Of a stretch of 7,690 bases of DNA, positions 3,981 to 7,690 are shown one piece after another. Numbering within the stretch: the first letter of the stretch is position 1; each line of letters opens with the position of its first letter. A model generated the notes under the pieces. The model was given only the letters and a program-made list of their open reading frames with translations, was not told the origin of the DNA and ran no database searches. The translations under genes were made by a program, and so were the position numbers. Source of the DNA: Alphaproteobacteria bacterium (GTDB lineage: Bacteria > Pseudomonadota > Alphaproteobacteria > Rhodospirillales > Rhodospirillaceae); NCBI GenBank assembly GCA_015228695.1, contig JADGDA010000114.1, positions 1 to 7,690 of the forward strand, read 5' to 3'.

Positions 3981-5225
3981 TTATCTTCCCTCATTCCGAT
4001 AGATGCGCAGGCCGTTGCGCAGGTTGCCGAGTGAGTATTTCCCTCCCCGGAAGAACGTCAGCCCGCTCCAGCGGTTACCATCGGCGTCCGCCACCAGGCC
4101 CAGCACGCGGTCTTTGGCGAGGCGCAGAAACTGGACATACCGGCGGCGGAGCGTCACCCGGCCCGTTGCCGTGTTGCGGGCAAAGCCGATCCAGATTTCC
4201 TGGGGCCGGACGATCAGTTCCGGGATGAAGGGGAAAAACGCCTCGCGACCGTCCTGTCGTGCCGGGTCGGCCAGCATGTGGTCGGTGATGGCCTGGCTGA
4301 CCGCGATCACTTCGCCGGTCGGGTCGGTGAAGGTCGCCTCGTCGCCGCCGATGGTTTGGCGCAGCAGTTTGCGCAAGGCCTCGGGATTGCCTGCCCGAGG
4401 CCCCTCCGTTACCGGGGTGGTGAGCGGCGTCAACGGCTCCGCCGCCTGAAGGATGCCCGTCGGAACATCGAGAGCCTGCCATGCGCCATGCTGTTCCAGG
4501 GCCTGGCGGTCGGCTCCCCGGCCCCAGGCTTTGCCGACGTTATAGCCAAAGCCGGTGTCGATGCCCTCGGGCACCAACAGGATTTCGTCTCCGTCCGGCG
4601 TCTTCAGGGTGCGGGGTTCCAGTTTCAGGGCGGGGACGTCGCCATCCGCCGTCACCCGCCAGCCGAAGCGGTCCAAGGTGGACCGGGTGACGACCTGGAT
4701 CGTGCAGCGGCAGTTCCAGCCGTTGGGCGGGGTGTGGGTGTCCCAGAACGGATGGTCCAGCGGCAGAATGAGACCCTGGCCGCCCACATTCCCCCACGCG
4801 CGGTGCAGCGGGCGGGTCGCTCTGTCCAGGATCGCCACGTAGCGGAGATAGACCGGCTCCTTCGATCCGTCGGCAATGCGTCGCGCCTGCGCCCACTTGC
4901 CGGCGGCGCGCGCCATGCGCAGGTTGGTGTTGTAGATCACGCCCGAGCGCCAGCCGGGCGAGCCCTTGTAACTCCAGCCATGCTTGGCGACGATACCACG
5001 GAAGGCGCGCTCGAAGTCAGCCTTGGTCAGATTGCCCGCAATGGCGTCCTGCACGGCGGCGTACAGGTCGGCGATCAGGTCAGCCTTGACCGCTCCGGCG
5101 ACGACGAAGGCCGGAACGTGCATGCCCTCGCGCAGATCGGTCCAGGCTTGGGTCGGTAGCTGGACCTTTTCCTTGAAGAAGGCGATGGCTTCGTCAAAGG
5201 GGACGCGGGCCGGGCTAATGGCCAT
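3981..5225 (-). CDS. Mu gp30/F-type minor head protein with C-terminal nuclease-like domain
   Basis: This is the SPP1 gp7/Mu gpF head morphogenesis family, which sits at the portal vertex inside the head and is needed for head assembly. Numbering below counts from the in-frame TTG at 5228, one codon before the chosen start. The signature is complete: YLRYVAILDRATRPLHRAWG (127-146), HPFWDTHTPPNGWNCRC (159-175). Residues about 325-412 (FIPELIVRPQEIWIGF, TGRVTLRRRYVQFL, GLTFFRGG, LRIYR) match the phage Barnase-EndoU-ColicinE5/D-RelE (PBECR) nuclease-like domain found at the C-terminus of many such proteins; the assignment is from memory of the pattern. I choose ATG 5225 because GGAG lies 7 nt upstream. 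The gene overlaps the portal end by 11 bases, so the two are coupled. Length is typical of the Mu-type family. Confidence 0.9.
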   Translation of the reverse strand: MAISPARVPFDEAIAFFKEKVQLPTQAWTDLREGMHVPAFVVAGAVKADLIADLYAAVQDAIAGNLTKADFERAFRGIVAKHGWSYKGSPGWRSGVIYNTNLRMARAAGKWAQARRIADGSKEPVYLRYVAILDRATRPLHRAWGNVGGQGLILPLDHPFWDTHTPPNGWNCRCTIQVVTRSTLDRFGWRVTADGDVPALKLEPRTLKTPDGDEILLVPEGIDTGFGYNVGKAWGRGADRQALEQHGAWQALDVPTGILQAAEPLTPLTTPVTEGPRAGNPEALRKLLRQTIGGDEATFTDPTGEVIAVSQAITDHMLADPARQDGREAFFPFIPELIVRPQEIWIGFARNTATGRVTLRRRYVQFLRLAKDRVLGLVADADGNRWSGLTFFRGGKYSLGNLRNGLRIYRNEGR

Positions 5226-6720
5226 CAACGATCTCCGCCCGCCCGGTCAACTCCGCCACCGTCAGGGCGGCGGCCATGGCTTTCCCCAGGGCAGTGGCAT
5301 CAAGCGTGGGATACAGCCGGACCAGGCGTTCGGCCACCTCGTCCAGCGAGGCGGACTCGGCCACGATCCGCTCGATCTGACCGATCAACGCGTCCATCGC
5401 CGGAGCTGCGACCTGGTCAAGCTGGGCGGCCAGTTCATCGGCTGAATCATGATGCACGGAATTCTGATTCAGGGGAGGGGCGGAGAACTCGGCGGGGACA
5501 CCACCTCCGCTCCAGGTCCATTTGCCGTGGGTCTGGGCGATGATGTCGGCGGAGACGTCTTCGGGTGCAAAACCCGCCGTCCGCATGGAGGTGCAAAAAT
5601 CGACCGCCATCTGCCGCGCCTTGATCTGTTCCTGCTGGGTTATGGCCTCCTCTTCCTCCCGCCTGGGACGCGGCCGCCATACCGTGGGCGGGGTGACCCC
5701 TGGAAAGTTCGCCTCGACGATCCAGCGGATCAGAGTGTCGTTCAGGGTCTCGCACAGCATGTCGGCGTCGAAGTCGGCTCCTTCCTCGCGCACGTCGTTG
5801 TGAGTCTGGCTGGCCGCCCGGCTGCCGCCGCCCTGGATGTTGGTGGTCAATGTCTCGCCCAGCACCGCCACCGAGATTTGCTCGTCCATGAAGCGGCAGA
5901 GCAACTCGTGGCTGTTGACGGTGGAGGAACGTGCCGACTCCAGAAGCTCCACCACGGTCCCCTCGGGGACGATCAGGGCACCCTTCTGACCGATGTTGCC
6001 GATGGTCTCGAGCAGCTTCTGCTGTTCCTCGTCCAGCATGCCCGTCGGATAGGTGCCCTTGACCGTGGGGGAGCCGTATTTTTCGTTGAGCATCAACCAG
6101 AACACGATGCTCTGACGCTTGAAGTACACCGGCCAGAACAGCTTTTGCCCCAGGCCGAGGCCGTAGGGATCGCCCTTGTTGGAGCCGAAGCGGTGAACGA
6201 TGAATTTGCGCTCGGGTAGTTTCTCACCCAAAAGCGGGTTTTGCATGGTCAAGAGACGCAGGCCGTCCTCTTCGGTGAAGACGAACCGGCGCTGGTCCCT
6301 GGGCAGGATGTTTACCGGAACCATCCGCCCGTCCCGCATGTCCCATATCACCTCACCGACGGCAAACCCCTTGAGCAGGGCGTCCAGCAGCTCGTAGCAG
6401 GCGCGGTCGAATTTGAGGCCGAAATCACCCTTGAGCACCCGCTCGACCAACTCAGTGGCCTTGCGTTCGGCCCGGCCAGGACCGCCGGGGATGACTTCCC
6501 AGGCGCGGGCCACCACCGACTTGCGGCGCTTGTCCAGTACGCTGAACACATGGGGATCGCGCTCGATCTCATCGTAAATCCATAAGCCCTTGCCGCCGCC
6601 CCGCGCCAGTAACACGTCGTCGCGCGGGCGCAGCAGGCCCATGGTGGACGGCCAGAAGATATCGCGATGGGCACTGGCGATTTCCTGGCGGAGGGGTGTT
6701 TTGGGTGTGTCCTGGGGCAC
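5215..6720 (-). CDS. Mu gp29-type portal protein (DUF935)
   Basis: A 501-aa portal protein of the DUF935 family forms the ring at the head vertex through which DNA is packaged and which joins head and tail. Family blocks include DIFWPSTMGLLRPRDDVLL (20-38), YDEIERDPHVFSVLDKRRKS (49-68), KGFAVGEVIWD (117-127), HRFGSNKGDPYGLGLG (176-191), KYGSPTVKG (214-222) and LGETLTTNIQGGGSRAASQT (287-306). GTG 6720 is the start: GGAGG lies 5 nt upstream and it follows the terminase stop by one base. The frame is open to 6852, but those 44 extra codons would overlap terminase and read as a shadow. The C-terminal 120 residues are Ala/Glu-rich and probably lie at the clip or crown, which is an inference. Length is normal for the family. 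Confidence 0.93.
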   Translation of the reverse strand: MPQDTPKTPLRQEIASAHRDIFWPSTMGLLRPRDDVLLARGGGKGLWIYDEIERDPHVFSVLDKRRKSVVARAWEVIPGGPGRAERKATELVERVLKGDFGLKFDRACYELLDALLKGFAVGEVIWDMRDGRMVPVNILPRDQRRFVFTEEDGLRLLTMQNPLLGEKLPERKFIVHRFGSNKGDPYGLGLGQKLFWPVYFKRQSIVFWLMLNEKYGSPTVKGTYPTGMLDEEQQKLLETIGNIGQKGALIVPEGTVVELLESARSSTVNSHELLCRFMDEQISVAVLGETLTTNIQGGGSRAASQTHNDVREEGADFDADMLCETLNDTLIRWIVEANFPGVTPPTVWRPRPRREEEEAITQQEQIKARQMAVDFCTSMRTAGFAPEDVSADIIAQTHGKWTWSGGGVPAEFSAPPLNQNSVHHDSADELAAQLDQVAAPAMDALIGQIERIVAESASLDEVAERLVRLYPTLDATALGKAMAAALTVAELTGRAEIVDGH

Positions 6721-6721
6721 G

Positions 6722-7690
6722 TCAACCTCCCATGAAATCGCGGAAACCGCCCCCCGACGCCCGTGCGCCGAAGGTCTTGATCGCTCCCGCCTGACTGGCT
6801 CCGCCCTGGACCAGACGCCACAGCATCTCCAGGGCGTCGGGGCCGTCGTCATGGGCGTGCTGGGGATAGAAGCGGAGCTGCTCCAAAAGCACCGACTGGC
6901 TGGGATGCAGGCGGATCAAGCCGTTGAAGACGTGCGGCTGGATCGACTCGATGCGCATGCCTTTGTCGGTGGAACTGAGGATCGGCATCGCCGGAACCGG
7001 GCAGCCCCGCTGCGCCGACAGCGCCACCAGTTGGGTGCGGAAGAACTCTTGGAACTGGACCGACTCAATCCCCCAGCGCAGACAGCGGTATTCCTTATGA
7101 AAGGTGATGATGTGTTCCATGATCAGGGTCGGCAGGCGGCGCGAGATCGACGCTTCGACCACGTCGACAACGCCGGTGGCGCGGTCAAACCCGCCAACCA
7201 GGATCGCCGAGGGGTCGCCGCCCTTGTTGGCTTTACCCAAAGACGGATCGCACACCCCGAAGAACCGCCACTCGGGCAAGCGCGACACCCAGAAGGTGAT
7301 TTTGCCGAACAACTGGGTTCCCGCGTCGACGGGCTCGTTCTGGTATTCGGAACTGAACGGGCCGTCGCCGATGCGGACCTTGATTTTCTTCAGCGCCAGC
7401 AGAGGCTGAACCGATGGCCACAACACCTCGGACCCGGCCAGCAGGGCGGCTTCGTTGTCGGCATAAAACGTGTCGGCGGCGTCCTCGCCGTCGTTGCGCA
7501 GCACTTCCTCCCAGCGCTCCCACAGATCGGCGCGGTCGGGATCGCAGAGGATCGCCCGGAACACCGTTTTCCTCCACAGCGGATTGCGCGATTTTCTCAC
7601 CGCTACCGCGTCATAATGCAGGAAGGTGTTGACCCAGATCAGGTCCATGCTCCCGTCGGGAGGCCCCAAGGGTTCCACCGTCTTGTCCAG
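6722..7690 (-). CDS. Terminase large subunit, C-terminal part (Mu gp28-type)
   Basis: The last 322 codons of the large terminase, the ATP-driven motor that cuts and packages phage DNA, are present; the N-terminal ATPase lies beyond the right edge. The visible part is the RNase H-like nuclease domain. FFGVCDPSLGKANKGGDPSA (143-162, counted from the edge) carries the first acidic residue (Asp148), WGIES (206-210) probably the second (Glu209), and HAHDDGPDALEML (278-290) the last (Asp282 or Asp285). The preceding linker region includes SSEYQNEP (113-120), a common terminase motif. The stop lies one base before the portal start, and its GGAGG is inside the final codons, so portal translation is coupled. 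Mu gp28 is about 550 residues, so nearly 60 percent is seen. Confidence 0.93.
   Translation of the reverse strand: MDKTVEPLGPPDGSMDLIWVNTFLHYDAVAVRKSRNPLWRKTVFRAILCDPDRADLWERWEEVLRNDGEDAADTFYADNEAALLAGSEVLWPSVQPLLALKKIKVRIGDGPFSSEYQNEPVDAGTQLFGKITFWVSRLPEWRFFGVCDPSLGKANKGGDPSAILVGGFDRATGVVDVVEASISRRLPTLIMEHIITFHKEYRCLRWGIESVQFQEFFRTQLVALSAQRGCPVPAMPILSSTDKGMRIESIQPHVFNGLIRLHPSQSVLLEQLRFYPQHAHDDGPDALEMLWRLVQGGASQAGAIKTFGARASGGGFRDFMGG

Noticed and set aside
4278..5159. Long plus-strand frame opposite the minor head gene
   Set aside because: The minus strand carries the complete gp7/F family signature; the plus frame is a mirror of its high third-position GC.

Overview
The window carries a run of leftward (minus-strand) late genes from a Mu-like transposable phage or prophage. 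They read from the right edge in the order terminase large subunit (C-terminal part), DUF935 portal protein, gp30/F-type minor head protein, an unusual cargo region, and the Mu I-type prohead protease/scaffold, which runs off the left edge. The phage genes are GC-rich with strong G/C third-position bias. Junctions are tight: the portal GTG starts 1 nt after the terminase stop behind a GGAGG, and the minor head gene overlaps the portal end. This is an intact, translationally packed head operon. High GC together with a perfect TTAA-N7-TTAAC box (the CtrA consensus) suggests an alphaproteobacterial host, perhaps of the Rhodospirillum/Magnetospirillum type, but no host gene is present to prove it.

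Region by region: 6722-7690 holds terminase, 5215-6720 portal, and 3981-5225 minor head protein with a C-terminal nuclease-like (PBECR-type) domain. The stretch 3610-3980 is mostly non-coding, with a candidate leftward promoter overlaid by two inverted repeats and a few doubtful small ORFs. The two-gene cargo is a 136-aa basic protein of unknown family (3127-3537) overlapping by ATGA a 476-aa ImmA/IrrE-type zinc metallopeptidase with a large unrecognised N-terminal half (1700-3130). The stretch 1199-1699 is a structured spacer with tandem stem-loops, a G-quadruplex motif and the CtrA-like box. The I-type protease/scaffold occupies 1-1198, and its C-terminal reading changes abruptly in sequence and base composition near position 118.

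Terminase packages DNA through the portal, gp30/F completes the head, and I processes and scaffolds the prohead. The cargo sits between F and I, where phage Mu has gene G. Its base composition is visibly lower in GC, and it appears to have its own promoter and a coupled gene pair. It looks like a moron, and a defence, counter-defence or toxin-control role is the best guess. I regard this pair as the most likely undescribed system in the window; its function is inferred, not shown.
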